Shown one piece after another: positions 40,182 through 49,593 of a stretch of 64,000 bases of DNA. Made by a program: the position numbers and the translations under genes. Numbering within the stretch: the stretch's first letter is position 1; the number at the start of each line of letters is the position of its first letter. The notes under the pieces were generated by a model. The model saw only the letters and a program-made list of their open reading frames with translations. It was not told where the DNA came from and searched no databases. The stretch comes from Sphingomicrobium sediminis. Lineage in GTDB: Bacteria > Pseudomonadota > Alphaproteobacteria > Sphingomonadales > Sphingomonadaceae. The DNA lies in contig NZ_JAMSHT010000001.1 in NCBI RefSeq assembly GCF_023805295.1, positions 496,001 through 560,000 of the forward strand. Direction: 5' to 3'.

Positions 40182-42581
40182 ATGACCATTCAGACCTTTC
40201 CCATGCTGCCCCTGCGCGACATCGTCGTGTTCCCGCAGCGTATCGTTCCCCTGTTCGTCGGCCGCGAAAAGAGCGTGGCCGCGCTTGAAGCCGCAATGGC
40301 GGCGGACAAGCAGCTTTTCCTGGTCGCCCAGCTCGACCCCAGCGAGGATGATCCGAGCCCGGACCAGATGTACGACCTTGGCGTGATCGCCACGGCGATG
40401 CAGCTCTTGAAGCTGCCCGACGGCACGGTGCGTGTCCTCGTCGAGGGTGCTAAGCGCGCCAAATTGAAGCAGGTGGTCGAGAAAGACGGCTACGTCTCCG
40501 CCGAAGTCGAAACGGTCGACGAGATTGCCGAAGACGGTCCCGACATTCAGGCGCTGATGCGCTCGGTGCTCGACCAGTTCGACAATTATGCAAAGTTGAA
40601 CAAGAAGCTGCCGGCAGAAACCGGCGTTCAGCTTGCCGAGATCGAGGATCCCAATGCGCTCGCCGACGCGGTCGCCTCGGCGCTCTCGGTCAAGGTGTCC
40701 GACAAGCAGGCATTGCTCGGCGAACTCGATCCCACCAAGCGCCTCGAGATGGTCTTTGCCTTCATGGAAGGCGAACTGGGCGTGCTCCAGGTCGAGAAGA
40801 AGATCCGCAGCCGCGTCAAACGCCAGATGGAAAAGACGCAGCGCGAATATTATCTCAACGAGCAGATGAAGGCGATCCAGAAGGAGCTTGGCGACGACGA
40901 GGATGGCGGCGACGAGCTCAAGGAACTCGCCAGCAAGATCCGCAAGACCAAGCTGTCGAAGGAAGCCAAGCAGCGCGCCGAGCAGGAGCTGAAGAAGCTC
41001 AAGGCGATGGCGCCCATGTCGGCTGAAGCCACGGTCGCGCGCAATTATCTCGACGTCCTGCTGGCGCTGCCGTGGGGCAAGAAGTCGCGCCTCAAGCGCA
41101 ACATCGAAGAAGCGCAGGCCGTCCTCGACGAGGACCATTTCGCGCTTGAAAAGGTCAAGGAGCGCATCGTCGAATATCTCGCGGTGCAGGCCCGGACCAA
41201 CAAGCTGAAGGGCCCGATCCTCTGCCTCGTCGGACCGCCCGGCGTCGGCAAGACCTCGCTGGGTCGCTCGATTGCCAAGGCGACGGGACGCGAATTCGTG
41301 CGCCAGTCGCTGGGCGGCGTGCGTGACGAAGCCGAAATCCGCGGCCACCGCCGCACCTATATCGGCTCGCTTCCAGGCAAGATCATCTCCAACCTCAAGA
41401 AGGCCGGGACCAACAACCCGCTCTTCCTGCTCGACGAGATCGACAAGCTCGGCCAGGACTTCCGCGGCGATCCCGCCTCGGCGCTCCTGGAAGTGCTCGA
41501 CCCCGAGCAGAATAGCAAGTTCAACGATCACTATCTCGAGATCGATTATGACCTGTCGGACGTGATGTTCGTCACCACGGCCAACAGCCTCGACATGCCG
41601 CAGCCTTTGCTCGACCGCATGGAGATCATTCGTCTGGAGGGTTACACCGAGGACGAGAAGGTCGAGATCGCCAAGCGCCACCTCATTCCCAAGCAGCTCG
41701 AGCAGCATGGGGTGAAGGATGGAGAGCTGACCTTCACCGATGACGGTCTTCGGACCATCATTCGCCACTATACCCGCGAGGCCGGCGTCCGTCGTCTCGA
41801 GCGCGAGATTGCCAAGGTCGCCCGCAAGGCGCTGCGAAAGATCCTCGAGAAGGAAACCGAAGCGGTCACGTTTGGCGAGGATAATGCGTCCGACTATCTC
41901 GGCGTGCGCAAGTATCGCTATGGCGTCGGTGAGGAAGAGGACCAGATCGGTGCCGTTACCGGTCTTGCCTGGACCGAAGTGGGCGGCGAATTGCTGACCA
42001 TCGAAGCGGTCACCGTGCCCGGCAAGGGCCAGATCAAGACGACCGGCAAGCTTGGCGAAGTGATGCAGGAGTCGATCCAGGCCGCGATGAGCTTCGTGAA
42101 AGCACGCTCGCCCAGCTATGGCGTCAAGCCGAGTATCTTTGCGCGCAAGGACATCCACGTTCACTTGCCCGAAGGCGCGGTGCCCAAGGACGGGCCTAGC
42201 GCCGGTATCGGCATGGTGACGGCGATGATTTCGACGCTCACTGGCATTCCGGTGCGTCGCGATATCGCCATGACCGGCGAGGTGACGCTGCGCGGCCGCG
42301 TGTTGCCCATCGGCGGCTTGAAGGAAAAGCTGCTCGCGGCGCTGCGCGGCGGCATCAAGACCGTCCTCATTCCGCACGAGAATGAAAAGGACCTGGTCGA
42401 CATTCCGGCGACGATTACCGATGCGCTGGAAGTCATTCCGGTCCGCCATGTCGATGAGGTGCTCGCCAAGGCGCTGACCCAGGAAATGACGGCGATCGAA
42501 TGGACCGATGCGGACGAATTGTCGACCGAGCCGATCGTCCCGCCGGGCGGGTCGAGCGACGAGGCACCGGTTCGCCATTAA
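40182..42581 (+). CDS. lon: ATP-dependent protease Lon
   Basis: Homo-hexameric AAA+ protease of misfolded and regulatory proteins. The protein has 799 residues. An N-terminal substrate domain ([12 protein letters not shown]) leads to a coiled coil, then Walker [10 protein letters not shown] (about 351-359) and the Ser-Lys dyad: S673 in [10 protein letters not shown] and K716 in [10 protein letters not shown]. The frame is open back to 40068 but family similarity begins at ATG 40182. No ribosome binding site precedes that ATG, consistent with a leaderless message. Confidence 0.97.
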   Translation: MTIQTFPMLPLRDIVVFPQRIVPLFVGREKSVAALEAAMAADKQLFLVAQLDPSEDDPSPDQMYDLGVIATAMQLLKLPDGTVRVLVEGAKRAKLKQVVEKDGYVSAEVETVDEIAEDGPDIQALMRSVLDQFDNYAKLNKKLPAETGVQLAEIEDPNALADAVASALSVKVSDKQALLGELDPTKRLEMVFAFMEGELGVLQVEKKIRSRVKRQMEKTQREYYLNEQMKAIQKELGDDEDGGDELKELASKIRKTKLSKEAKQRAEQELKKLKAMAPMSAEATVARNYLDVLLALPWGKKSRLKRNIEEAQAVLDEDHFALEKVKERIVEYLAVQARTNKLKGPILCLVGPPGVGKTSLGRSIAKATGREFVRQSLGGVRDEAEIRGHRRTYIGSLPGKIISNLKKAGTNNPLFLLDEIDKLGQDFRGDPASALLEVLDPEQNSKFNDHYLEIDYDLSDVMFVTTANSLDMPQPLLDRMEIIRLEGYTEDEKVEIAKRHLIPKQLEQHGVKDGELTFTDDGLRTIIRHYTREAGVRRLEREIAKVARKALRKILEKETEAVTFGEDNASDYLGVRKYRYGVGEEEDQIGAVTGLAWTEVGGELLTIEAVTVPGKGQIKTTGKLGEVMQESIQAAMSFVKARSPSYGVKPSIFARKDIHVHLPEGAVPKDGPSAGIGMVTAMISTLTGIPVRRDIAMTGEVTLRGRVLPIGGLKEKLLAALRGGIKTVLIPHENEKDLVDIPATITDALEVIPVRHVDEVLAKALTQEMTAIEWTDADELSTEPIVPPGGSSDEAPVRH

Positions 42582-42634
42582 CCCATTTCCTGCTCATTTC
42601 GGCACAAATCGGGCAAAATATCGGGTTGGCCCCT

Positions 42635-42663
42635 TTGACTTCCCGCGCCAGACGCGGTGTAAA
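42635..42663 (+). promoter_or_regulatory. Probable sigma-70 promoter of the HU gene
   Basis: TTGACT (42635-42640) and TGTAAA (42658-42663) are spaced 17 bases. The HU ATG is 72 bases downstream. Confidence 0.45.
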
Positions 42664-42734
42664 GGGGCCTTCTGATATCTGGCGCCGCGCGAGTCTCGCA
42701 TATGCGGCAGGCGCCCTCGAGGGAGGCAAGCTGT

Positions 42735-43010
42735 ATGAACAAGCAGGAGCTCATTGGGGAAATCGCTGACCAGGCTGGTCTCAGCCGAAGCGATGCCAGC
42801 CGTGCGGTCGAGACCATGCTCGAAGTGATTACCGATACGCTCAAGCGTGGTGACGAAGTGCGCCTCGTCGGGTTCGGCAATTTCTCGGTGACCGAGCGCA
42901 AGGCGTCGACGGGTCGCAACCCGCGTACGGGCGAACCGATGCAGATCAAGGCGAGCATGCAGCCCAAGTTCCGCCCCGGCAAAGTCCTCAAGGACGCAGT
43001 GCAGAAATAA
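42735..43010 (+). CDS. hup: DNA-binding protein HU
   Basis: 91-residue nucleoid protein that bends DNA as a dimer. Hallmarks: MNKQELIGEIADQAGLS, VGFGNFSVTERKASTGRNPR (signature) and KFRPGKVLKDAVQK. ATG 42735 is chosen since GGAGG lies 8 bases upstream and the longer frame from 42702 adds a non-homologous leader. Confidence 0.97.
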   Translation: MNKQELIGEIADQAGLSRSDASRAVETMLEVITDTLKRGDEVRLVGFGNFSVTERKASTGRNPRTGEPMQIKASMQPKFRPGKVLKDAVQK

Positions 43011-43089
43011 GCCGGCGCCGCCTTTTTCGGCCATAAGTTCTGGACAAGTCTGATGCCCGGGCTTAAACGCCCGCGCACCGACCTGGGAT

Positions 43090-43164
43090 GGGCGCGTAGC
43101 TCAGTGGTAGAGCACACCCTTCACACGGGTGGGGTCGCAAGTTCAATCCTTGCCGCGCCCACCA
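43090..43164 (+). tRNA. tRNA-Val (anticodon CAC)
   Basis: 75 bases: acceptor GGGCGCG/CGCGCCC, D arm GCTCAGTGGTAGAGC, anticodon stem CACCC/GGGTG around TTCACAC (anticodon CAC), T loop GTTCAATCC, CCA encoded. A possible promoter TGGACA with TTAAAC (16 apart) lies about 25 bases upstream. Confidence 0.95.
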
Positions 43165-43187
43165 TCCCGTCAGCTTGAAAAGCCATG

Positions 43188-43218
43188 AAAAAAGGGGCGC
43201 CTCGCAGCGCCCCTTTTT
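43188..43218. terminator. Bidirectional Rho-independent terminator
   Basis: A-run, then GGGGCGC (43194-43200), loop CTCGCA, GCGCCCC (43207-43213), then TTTTT. It lies between tRNA-Val and the convergent FNR/CRP regulator and can stop both. Confidence 0.85.
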
Positions 43219-43242
43219 CGTTTGCTTGTAGGTTCCCGAGGC

Positions 43243-43944
43243 CTACTGGAGATATTCGGAGTGGAAGCTGGCCACGCGTTCCAGCTCGGCCATGTCTTCG
43301 AAGAAGACGCGGCGACCTTCGCGGCGGATGAGGCCCTGGCGTTCGAGATCGGCGAAGACGCGGTTCACGTTGACCGAGGTCTGGCCGGTAATGTCGGCGA
43401 TCTGCTGCTGTGTGAACGGATTCGCCAGGCCATCGGTCACGGGATCACTATTGGCGCGGACTGCGGTTTCGAGCAGCAGGTGCGCAACGCGCGCAGTGCT
43501 GTCGCGACGACCGGTCGAGACCAGCCATTCGTAATTGATGCGGGTTTCGCGCTGCACCAGTTCGAAGAAGAAGCCCGCAATCTCGGGATGCGCCTTCATG
43601 ATCGGTTCGAGGTCGGCTGCGCTGCCGACCATCACGCGGCTCGGCACGATCGCCTGAATGCCGAAGTCGCGCAGGCCCTTGGACGGAAGGATGCCTTCAC
43701 CCGGGAAACGGAGCCCGACAATCTGGCGCCGTCCGGTGCCGTCGGTCTTATATTTGCAGAGCAGGCCGCTTACCACGAACATGACCTCGTCACGAGGCGT
43801 CCCCATCTCGCGGAAGGGGCGCTTGGGTTCGACGTCGACGACGCGATGGTCGATCCCGGCCAGTGCGCGAGCAGGACGAGCGGGAAGGCCCGAGTCGATC
43901 AATGTTTGATAGAGATCGATGCTCTGATTCGCCGTGCGTGCCAT
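43243..43944 (-). CDS. Crp/Fnr-family transcription regulator
   Basis: 233 residues: N-terminal cyclic-nucleotide-binding-like jelly roll (about 20-150; RDEVMFVVSGLLCKYKTDG) and a C-terminal winged helix with TQQQIADITGQTSVNVNRVF. The four Cys of FNR are absent, so it does not look like an iron-sulfur oxygen sensor, and cAMP-binding residues are not clear. The ligand is unknown. It is read toward the terminator at 43188-43218; the 270 bases upstream are AT-rich and gene-free. Confidence 0.88.
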   Translation of the reverse strand: MARTANQSIDLYQTLIDSGLPARPARALAGIDHRVVDVEPKRPFREMGTPRDEVMFVVSGLLCKYKTDGTGRRQIVGLRFPGEGILPSKGLRDFGIQAIVPSRVMVGSAADLEPIMKAHPEIAGFFFELVQRETRINYEWLVSTGRRDSTARVAHLLLETAVRANSDPVTDGLANPFTQQQIADITGQTSVNVNRVFADLERQGLIRREGRRVFFEDMAELERVASFHSEYLQ

Positions 43945-44150
43945 AATGAAATCCCCGAAATCCTCTCAAAATTTCAGCTAATTGCGGTCGGTACGCAATC
44001 ATAATGACCGGCATTAGCGACTTGTCACAAATATGAAAAGTCAATTTTGATCTTAGCTTAAGTTAACCAAAAAAGCGAACGCAGTTTGGTCCGGAGGCCC
44101 TAGCGTCAATGCCATTCACAGAAAATGCGGCCCAACGTCGGTGGTTGCGC

Positions 44151-44179
44151 TTGCAATGGTCCGACATGATATCTAAAGG
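44151..44179 (+). promoter_or_regulatory. Probable sigma-70 promoter of tRNA-His
   Basis: TTGCAA (44151-44156) and TAAAGG (44174-44179) with a 17-base spacer; the tRNA starts 35 bases after the -10. Confidence 0.45.
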
Positions 44180-44213
44180 GTCCCGCGCGTCGAATGAGAC
44201 GCAACTTCCATGC

Positions 44214-44291
44214 GGCGACCGTAGCTCAGCTGGTTAGAGCACTGGTTTGTGGTACCAGATGTCGCGGGTTCAAGTCCCGTCGGTCGCCCCA
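44214..44291 (+). tRNA. tRNA-His (anticodon GTG)
   Basis: 78 bases including CCA. An extra 5' G (G-1, position 44214) faces the discriminator C73, the standard bacterial tRNA-His identity element. Anticodon stem CTGGT/ACCAG around TTGTGGT (anticodon GTG). The leucine dehydrogenase gene follows 43 bases later. Confidence 0.95.
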
Positions 44292-44334
44292 TTTTCTCAC
44301 CTTGGCCAAGTTTTGGAGAGGGCGGCGCCGAGCG

Positions 44335-45387
44335 ATGACGACACTGTGGGATCGTCCCAATTTCGACGATCACGAAGCCATTCATTTCGTGACCGACGCA
44401 GCCAGTGGCCTCAAGGCCATCATTGCCATGCACTCGACCCATCTGGGTCCGGCGGCGGGCGGCACGCGCTTTTGGCACTATGCCGATGACGATGATGCCG
44501 TGACCGACGTGCTGCGCCTGTCGCGCGGCATGAGCTACAAGAATGCCATGGCGGGCCTCCCGCTGGGCGGCGGCAAGGCCGTGATCCTCGCCGATGAAAA
44601 CCGCACCAAGACGCCCGAAATGCTCGCTGCATTCGGCCGCGCCGTCGATCGGCTCGGCGGCAATTATGTGACGGCAGAAGATGTCGGCATGAGCGTCGAG
44701 AATATGATCGCGATCGCAGGGACGACCGATTATGTCGCCGGCCTTCCTGTCGAGGGCGAAGGCGATGTCGGTGGCGATCCTGGCCCGCATACGGCCAAGG
44801 GGGTGTTCCTCGGTCTCAAGGCCGCGGTGAAGCGCAAGCTCGAACGCGATGACTTGAGTGGCGTGCATGTCGCGATACAGGGCGCGGGCAGCGTTGCCAG
44901 CCATCTCGCGCGTCACCTTGCCGACGAAGGTGCGCGGCTTTCGATTGCCGACGTCGCCGAAGACCGCGTCGCTGCACTCGCCAAGGAAACCGGCGCTGCG
45001 ATCGTTGATCCTGCGGACATCCTGTTCCTCGATGCCGACGTCGTGAGTCCCTGTGCGCTTGGCGCGATCCTCAGCGAGGAGACCATCGCCAAGCTCAACA
45101 CCGGTATCATCGCCGGAGCGGCCAACAACCAGCTGGCCCGTCCCGAGGACGGCCAGCGCCTCGCCGCGCGCGACATTCTCTATGCGCCCGATTATGTCAT
45201 CAACGCCGGTGGCATCATCAACGTATCGACCGAATATCTCGACGATGGCGGCTACGAACTGGTGCGCCAGCGCATCGCGGCGATCCCGGGCCGGCTCGAC
45301 CAGATCTGGGAAGAGAGCGCGTCGAGCGGTCGCGATCCGGCTGCAGTCGCCGATGCGATGGCAAAGCGACTGATCGGCCGCGCCTGA
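44335..45387 (+). CDS. Leucine dehydrogenase (Glu/Leu/Phe/Val dehydrogenase family)
   Basis: NAD-dependent oxidative deamination of branched-chain amino acids. The protein has 350 residues. Substrate-binding lysines K69 (GMSYKNAMAG) and K81 (LPLGGGKAVI) match K68 and K80 of characterised leucine dehydrogenases; the Rossmann loop is IQGAGSVASHLA. The frame runs open through the upstream tRNA, but family similarity starts at ATG 44335, with GGAGAGG 13 bases ahead. Whether leucine or valine is preferred cannot be told. Confidence 0.9.
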   Translation: MTTLWDRPNFDDHEAIHFVTDAASGLKAIIAMHSTHLGPAAGGTRFWHYADDDDAVTDVLRLSRGMSYKNAMAGLPLGGGKAVILADENRTKTPEMLAAFGRAVDRLGGNYVTAEDVGMSVENMIAIAGTTDYVAGLPVEGEGDVGGDPGPHTAKGVFLGLKAAVKRKLERDDLSGVHVAIQGAGSVASHLARHLADEGARLSIADVAEDRVAALAKETGAAIVDPADILFLDADVVSPCALGAILSEETIAKLNTGIIAGAANNQLARPEDGQRLAARDILYAPDYVINAGGIINVSTEYLDDGGYELVRQRIAAIPGRLDQIWEESASSGRDPAAVADAMAKRLIGRA

Positions 45388-45461
45388 TCACGGTCTTTTG
45401 ACCGCTGTCAAAGCACCTTTTTTTCGCGTCCTTCAGGGGGTAGGGACGGTAACGGAAAATC

Positions 45462-46196
45462 ATGCATCGCTTCGCCAACCCCTCCCGCTTCCTCAAGATT
45501 GCGCGGCCCGTGACAGGCTGGACCCTGTGGTCCGGCATTCTGCTCGTGGTTGCGGGCATTGTCGGCGGCCTGTTCTTAGTGCCTGCCGATTACCTGCAGG
45601 GCGAAACGTTTCGCATTCTCTATATTCACGCGCCGTCCGCGTGGCTCGGCATGGCCGGGTGGAGCGGTATCGCCGTGGCCTCGATCGCCGTCTTGGTCTG
45701 GCGCCATCCGCTCGCGGCCATTGCCGGAAGGGCCTTGGCCCCGGTGGGCGCGACCTTCACGGCGCTGTGCCTGATCACCGGATCGATCTGGGGACGCCCG
45801 ACATGGGGCACTTGGTGGGAATGGGACGGGCGTCTCACCAGCATGCTCATCCTGTTCTTCCTGTTTCTCGGCTACATGGCGCTGGCCGATGCCGAGGCGG
45901 ATCGCCGACCTGACGGGGAAGGGCGGCTCACTGCCATTTTCGGACTGGTTGGTGCGATCAACCTGCCGATCATTCATTACAGCGTGATCTGGTGGAATAC
46001 GCTCCACCAAGGGCGCTCGATCAGCATTGTCGAAGGGCGTAGCAGCATCGATCCGTCGATGCTCTGGCCGCTCGGCCTCGCTTTTCTCGGCTTCACGCTC
46101 CTGTTCACCGCGATCGTCCTGATGCGGATGCGCGCCATGATCGCGCAGCAGAAGGTCGATCGCCGCCTCAAGCGACGCGCGGAGACGGGCGCATGA
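45462..46196 (+). CDS. ccmC: Heme exporter/handling protein CcmC
   Basis: Inner-membrane protein that loads heme onto CcmE during cytochrome c maturation. The protein has 244 residues and about six membrane segments; the WWD heme domain reads WGTWWEWDGRLTS, and flanking histidines occur in IHAPSAW and IIHYSVIWW. First gene of a tightly overlapping ccmC-D-E-F-G-H-I operon; ccmA and ccmB are not in the window. Confidence 0.95.
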   Translation: MHRFANPSRFLKIARPVTGWTLWSGILLVVAGIVGGLFLVPADYLQGETFRILYIHAPSAWLGMAGWSGIAVASIAVLVWRHPLAAIAGRALAPVGATFTALCLITGSIWGRPTWGTWWEWDGRLTSMLILFFLFLGYMALADAEADRRPDGEGRLTAIFGLVGAINLPIIHYSVIWWNTLHQGRSISIVEGRSSIDPSMLWPLGLAFLGFTLLFTAIVLMRMRAMIAQQKVDRRLKRRAETGA

Positions 46197-46327
46197 ACCA
46201 GTGGGCTTTCGTCATCGCCGCCTATGCGGTCGTGGGGCTCGGGATCCTATTGCTGACCGCATTCAGCTGGCGCGCCATGCGCCGTGCCGAACGCGCTGCC
46301 GGTGAATTGCGGAGCCGCGACCAGTGA
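46193..46327 (+). CDS. ccmD: Heme exporter protein CcmD (small)
   Basis: 44 residues: MNQWAFVIAAYAVVGLGILL, then a positively charged tail (SWRAMRRAERAAGELRSRDQ). One membrane helix plus basic tail is the CcmD pattern. ATGA overlap with ccmC and GTGA overlap with ccmE. Releases holo-CcmE from CcmC. Confidence 0.9.
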   Translation: MNQWAFVIAAYAVVGLGILLLTAFSWRAMRRAERAAGELRSRDQ

Positions 46328-46758
46328 AGCCCAAGCAGCAACGCCTGATGCTCGTGATCATCGCGATCGCCGCCATTGCCGGCGCGTCGGTGCTGGCACT
46401 GTGGGGCCTGTCCGACCGTGCCGCTTTCTTCGTGACGCCAAGCGATATTGCCGAGGGCAAGGCCGAGACGGGCGTCGCACTGCGTCTTGGCGGCATGGTC
46501 GAGGAGGGGTCGATCGAGCGAAGCGATGAGGGACTGTCGGTCAGCTTCCTGCTGCATGACGGCAAGGCGCGCGTGCCGGTGACCTATACCGGGATCCTGC
46601 CCGATCTTTTCGTCGAAGGATCGGGTGCGGTGGCCGAAGGGCAGCTGGGACCCGACGGGACATTCCGCGCCGACCGCATCCTCGCGCGCCATGACGAGAA
46701 TTACATGCCGCCGGAAATTGCTGACGAGCTTGCCGCCGGGGGCAGCCCCACCTCATGA
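46324..46758 (+). CDS. ccmE: Cytochrome c-type biogenesis heme chaperone CcmE
   Basis: 144 residues, starting at GTG 46324. An N-terminal membrane anchor (LMLVIIAIAAIAGASVLAL) precedes a periplasmic OB fold. The heme-binding His is H123 in ARHDENYMPPE, the hallmark motif. ATGA overlap with ccmF. Confidence 0.95.
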   Translation: MKPKQQRLMLVIIAIAAIAGASVLALWGLSDRAAFFVTPSDIAEGKAETGVALRLGGMVEEGSIERSDEGLSVSFLLHDGKARVPVTYTGILPDLFVEGSGAVAEGQLGPDGTFRADRILARHDENYMPPEIADELAAGGSPTS

Positions 46759-48692
46759 CCGCCGAACTTGGTCACGCCTTGCTTTGGCTCGCAGCGGCGC
46801 TGGCGCTGGTGCAGCTCGGGCTCGGCATCGCGACCCTGCGCGGCAGCGATGTGCTGAAAGCCACTCGCGCCGTCGCTATCGTGCAGGCGCTGCTGGTCCT
46901 CGGTTCCTTCATCGCGCTCATTCGGCTCTTCATGGTCACCGACCTTTCGGTCCTCCTGGTTGCGACGCATAGCCACACGGAAAAGCCGGCCTTCTACAAG
47001 TTTGCGGCGACCTGGGGGAACCATGAAGGCTCGATGTTGCTCTGGGTCCTGCTGCTCAGCCTGTTCGGGGCAATGCTGGCCATGTTCGCCAAGCGGCTCG
47101 ATCCCAAGACGCTGGGCATCAGCCTCGGGACGCAGGCCGGTATCGGGCTCGGCTTCTTCGCTTTCTTGCTCTTCTCCTCAAACCCGTTCGCGCGTCTCAA
47201 TCCGTCGGTGGTCGAGGGCAGGGGGCTCAACCCGGTCCTGCAGGACCCCGGCCTCGTCTATCACCCGCCTTTGCTCTACGTCGGCTATGTCGGACTGTCG
47301 GTGCTGTTCAGCCTTGCCGTCGGCGCCATGCTGGCCGGAAAGGTCGATGCGGCGCTGGGGCGCGCCATGCGCCCTTGGGCATTGCTGTCGTGGATCTTCC
47401 TCACGGCAGGGATCCTCGGCGGCAGCTACTGGGCCTATTACGAGCTGGGTTGGGGCGGTTACTGGTTCTGGGATCCGGTCGAGAATGCCTCTCTCATGCC
47501 GTGGTTGGCCGCGACGGCCTTGCTCCATTCGGTGTCGGTATTGGCTGCGCGCGAAGCGCTGCGGGCGTGGACGATGATGCTGGCGCTGATCGGCTTCACC
47601 ATGTCGATGCTCGGCACTTTTCTGGTCCGCTCGGGCCTTATAACGTCGGTGCATGCCTTTGCCGTGGATCCCGAACGCGGGGTTTTCATCCTGGTCCTGA
47701 TGGCGCTTTATGTCGGTCTCGCCTTTACGATCTACGGGCTCAAGATTGCTGCTGTGCGTGCGGGCGAGCCATTCGAACCGGTCAGCCGCGAAGGGGCGCT
47801 CGTCGCCAATAACCTGCTGCTGTCCGCCATCCTCGCGCTGGTCCTGATCGGGACCTTCTATCCGGTTGTTGCCGAAGCATTCGGCGCGGCGATTTCGGTT
47901 GGCCCGCCTTACTTCAATCTCGTGACTGCGCCGCTAGCCCTATTGCTGGCCGCATTGCTGTTCATCGGTCCCAGTCTCAATTGGAAGAAGCAGTCCAAGC
48001 CGACTTCCAGAGCCATCCATGTAGCGTGGCTTGCCGCGGTGGCTGCACTGATCGCGCCGCTATTGTTCGGGGCCGAGATGACCTTCTTCGAACGGCTCGG
48101 CCTATCGCTTGGCGTTGGCCTCGCCCTGGGCAGCCTCGTGCCGCTCATGGGGCGCAAGCTCTGGCGCACTCCCGCGCCCATCTGGGGGATGGTCACCGCG
48201 CATTTCGGGATTGCGTTGCTGTTCATCGGGATTGCCAGCGAAAGCGCCTTCACCAGCGAGCGGCTTGCCCTCGTCCGTGCTGGCGATGAGATCGAGGTGG
48301 CGGGATGGACCGTGCAGGTGCGCGACATCCGCCCAGCGCTCGGTCCCAATTGGTCGGCAATCGAGGCCCAACTAGTCGCGTCGCGCGGCTCGGGTGCGGT
48401 CGAGATGCTGCCGCAGCAGCGACAGTTCCTTTCGCCGCCGACGATGACCAGCGAAAGCGATTTGGTCACCCGCTGGAATGGCCAGCTTTACGCGACCCTC
48501 GGCCAAGGCAACCTGCAAGAAGGATATCAGCTCCGTCTTTGGTGGAAGCCGATGGTGACGCTCATCTGGCTGGGCGCGGCGCTGATCGTGCTTGGCGGTC
48601 TTATCTCGCTTATCGGCCGAGGCGTGGCCGCCTGGCGCCGCCGCGAACGCAACCCTGAGGCGAAGGGCTATCGGGAGGCGCGCGCATGGTGA
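46755..48692 (+). CDS. ccmF: Heme lyase subunit CcmF
   Basis: 645 residues, about 15 membrane segments. Ligates heme from CcmE to apocytochrome c. WWD domain: WGGYWFWDPVENASLMPWL; other conserved segments are FYKFAATWGNHEGSMLLWVL and PPLLYVGYVGLSV. Its 3' end overlaps ccmG by 7 bases. Confidence 0.96.
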   Translation: MTAELGHALLWLAAALALVQLGLGIATLRGSDVLKATRAVAIVQALLVLGSFIALIRLFMVTDLSVLLVATHSHTEKPAFYKFAATWGNHEGSMLLWVLLLSLFGAMLAMFAKRLDPKTLGISLGTQAGIGLGFFAFLLFSSNPFARLNPSVVEGRGLNPVLQDPGLVYHPPLLYVGYVGLSVLFSLAVGAMLAGKVDAALGRAMRPWALLSWIFLTAGILGGSYWAYYELGWGGYWFWDPVENASLMPWLAATALLHSVSVLAAREALRAWTMMLALIGFTMSMLGTFLVRSGLITSVHAFAVDPERGVFILVLMALYVGLAFTIYGLKIAAVRAGEPFEPVSREGALVANNLLLSAILALVLIGTFYPVVAEAFGAAISVGPPYFNLVTAPLALLLAALLFIGPSLNWKKQSKPTSRAIHVAWLAAVAALIAPLLFGAEMTFFERLGLSLGVGLALGSLVPLMGRKLWRTPAPIWGMVTAHFGIALLFIGIASESAFTSERLALVRAGDEIEVAGWTVQVRDIRPALGPNWSAIEAQLVASRGSGAVEMLPQQRQFLSPPTMTSESDLVTRWNGQLYATLGQGNLQEGYQLRLWWKPMVTLIWLGAALIVLGGLISLIGRGVAAWRRRERNPEAKGYREARAW

Positions 48693-49201
48693 GACGTTTC
48701 CTGCCTGCCATCATCGTGCTCGCCCTGATCGGCTTCGTCGCATTGCGCCTGGTTACTGGCGAACGCACCGATATTCGCAGCCAGCTTGTCGGCCAGCCTG
48801 CTCCCGAACTCGTGCTTCCCGTAGCAGTCGGGGGAAAGCCAGGCATTGACGGTTTCGCCACCGGGGAGCCGCGGCTCATCAACCTTTTCGGCAGCTGGTG
48901 TCGCCCGTGCATCGACGAAGCGCCCTTGTTCGAAGAACTGGCCGAGGCGGGTATCCCGATCGACGGTATCGTCGTCCGGGATACGCCCGAAGCCGTCGCC
49001 GACTTCCTCGCGCGCTATGGTGATCCGTTCGCGCGTGCCGGCGACGATCCCGACAGCCAGGCCATGCTGGCACTTGGCGCGACCGGTGTGCCGGAAACCT
49101 TCCTTGTCGATGGCGAGGGTATCATTCGCTATCACGTCCAGGGCCCGCTCGCGCCCGAAGATGTCGCCCCGTTGATCGCTCGATGGGAGGCGCTCAAATG
49201 A
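48686..49201 (+). CDS. ccmG: Thiol:disulfide interchange protein CcmG/DsbE
   Basis: 171 residues with an N-terminal anchor (FLPAIIVLALIGFVALRL) and a thioredoxin fold; the redox pair is C72-C75 (GSWCRPCIDEAP). Cis-Pro GVPETFLVD. It keeps apocytochrome cysteines reduced before heme attachment. ATGA overlap with ccmH. Confidence 0.94.
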   Translation: MVRRFLPAIIVLALIGFVALRLVTGERTDIRSQLVGQPAPELVLPVAVGGKPGIDGFATGEPRLINLFGSWCRPCIDEAPLFEELAEAGIPIDGIVVRDTPEAVADFLARYGDPFARAGDDPDSQAMLALGATGVPETFLVDGEGIIRYHVQGPLAPEDVAPLIARWEALK

Positions 49202-49593
49202 CCCGCTGGATCATCGTGCTGATCGCGCCGCTGCTGATGGCCGCGGCCAATGTCGACTATGCCAACCGGCAGCTTGCCGATCCTGCACAGGAAGAGGCCG
49301 CGCAGGCGCTGATGCGGGAGTTGCGTTGCCTGACCTGCGCCGGGCAGGCCATCGCCGAAAGCGAGGCCGATATGGCCGGCGACATGCGGCATCTCGTCCG
49401 GACCCGCATCGCGGCCGGTGAAGAGCCGGAGGAAATCCGGGCATGGCTGGTCCAGCGCTATGGTGGCGCGGTGACCTATCGCCCTGTGGCGAGCGATCCG
49501 ATCAGCTGGCCGCTTTATGCGGCGCCGATCCTCGTGCTTTTGGCGGGTTTCTGGTTCGTGCGGCGCAGGTTCAAGCGGGGAGGGGGCGAATGA
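49198..49593 (+). CDS. ccmH: Cytochrome c-type biogenesis protein CcmH
   Basis: 131 residues with a signal peptide and a C-terminal membrane segment (PLYAAPILVLLAGFWFVRRR). Redox motif LRCLTCAGQ (C44, C47) differs slightly from the usual LRCPVCQG but keeps both cysteines. ATG 49198 overlaps the ccmG stop. Thioreduction and apocytochrome handover. Confidence 0.92.
   Translation: MTRWIIVLIAPLLMAAANVDYANRQLADPAQEEAAQALMRELRCLTCAGQAIAESEADMAGDMRHLVRTRIAAGEEPEEIRAWLVQRYGGAVTYRPVASDPISWPLYAAPILVLLAGFWFVRRRFKRGGGE

Noticed and set aside
39993..42578. 861-codon minus-strand frame opposite lon
   Set aside because: Its composition (His/Asp/Leu-rich) is the mirror of lon codons and shows no domain; lon is intact.
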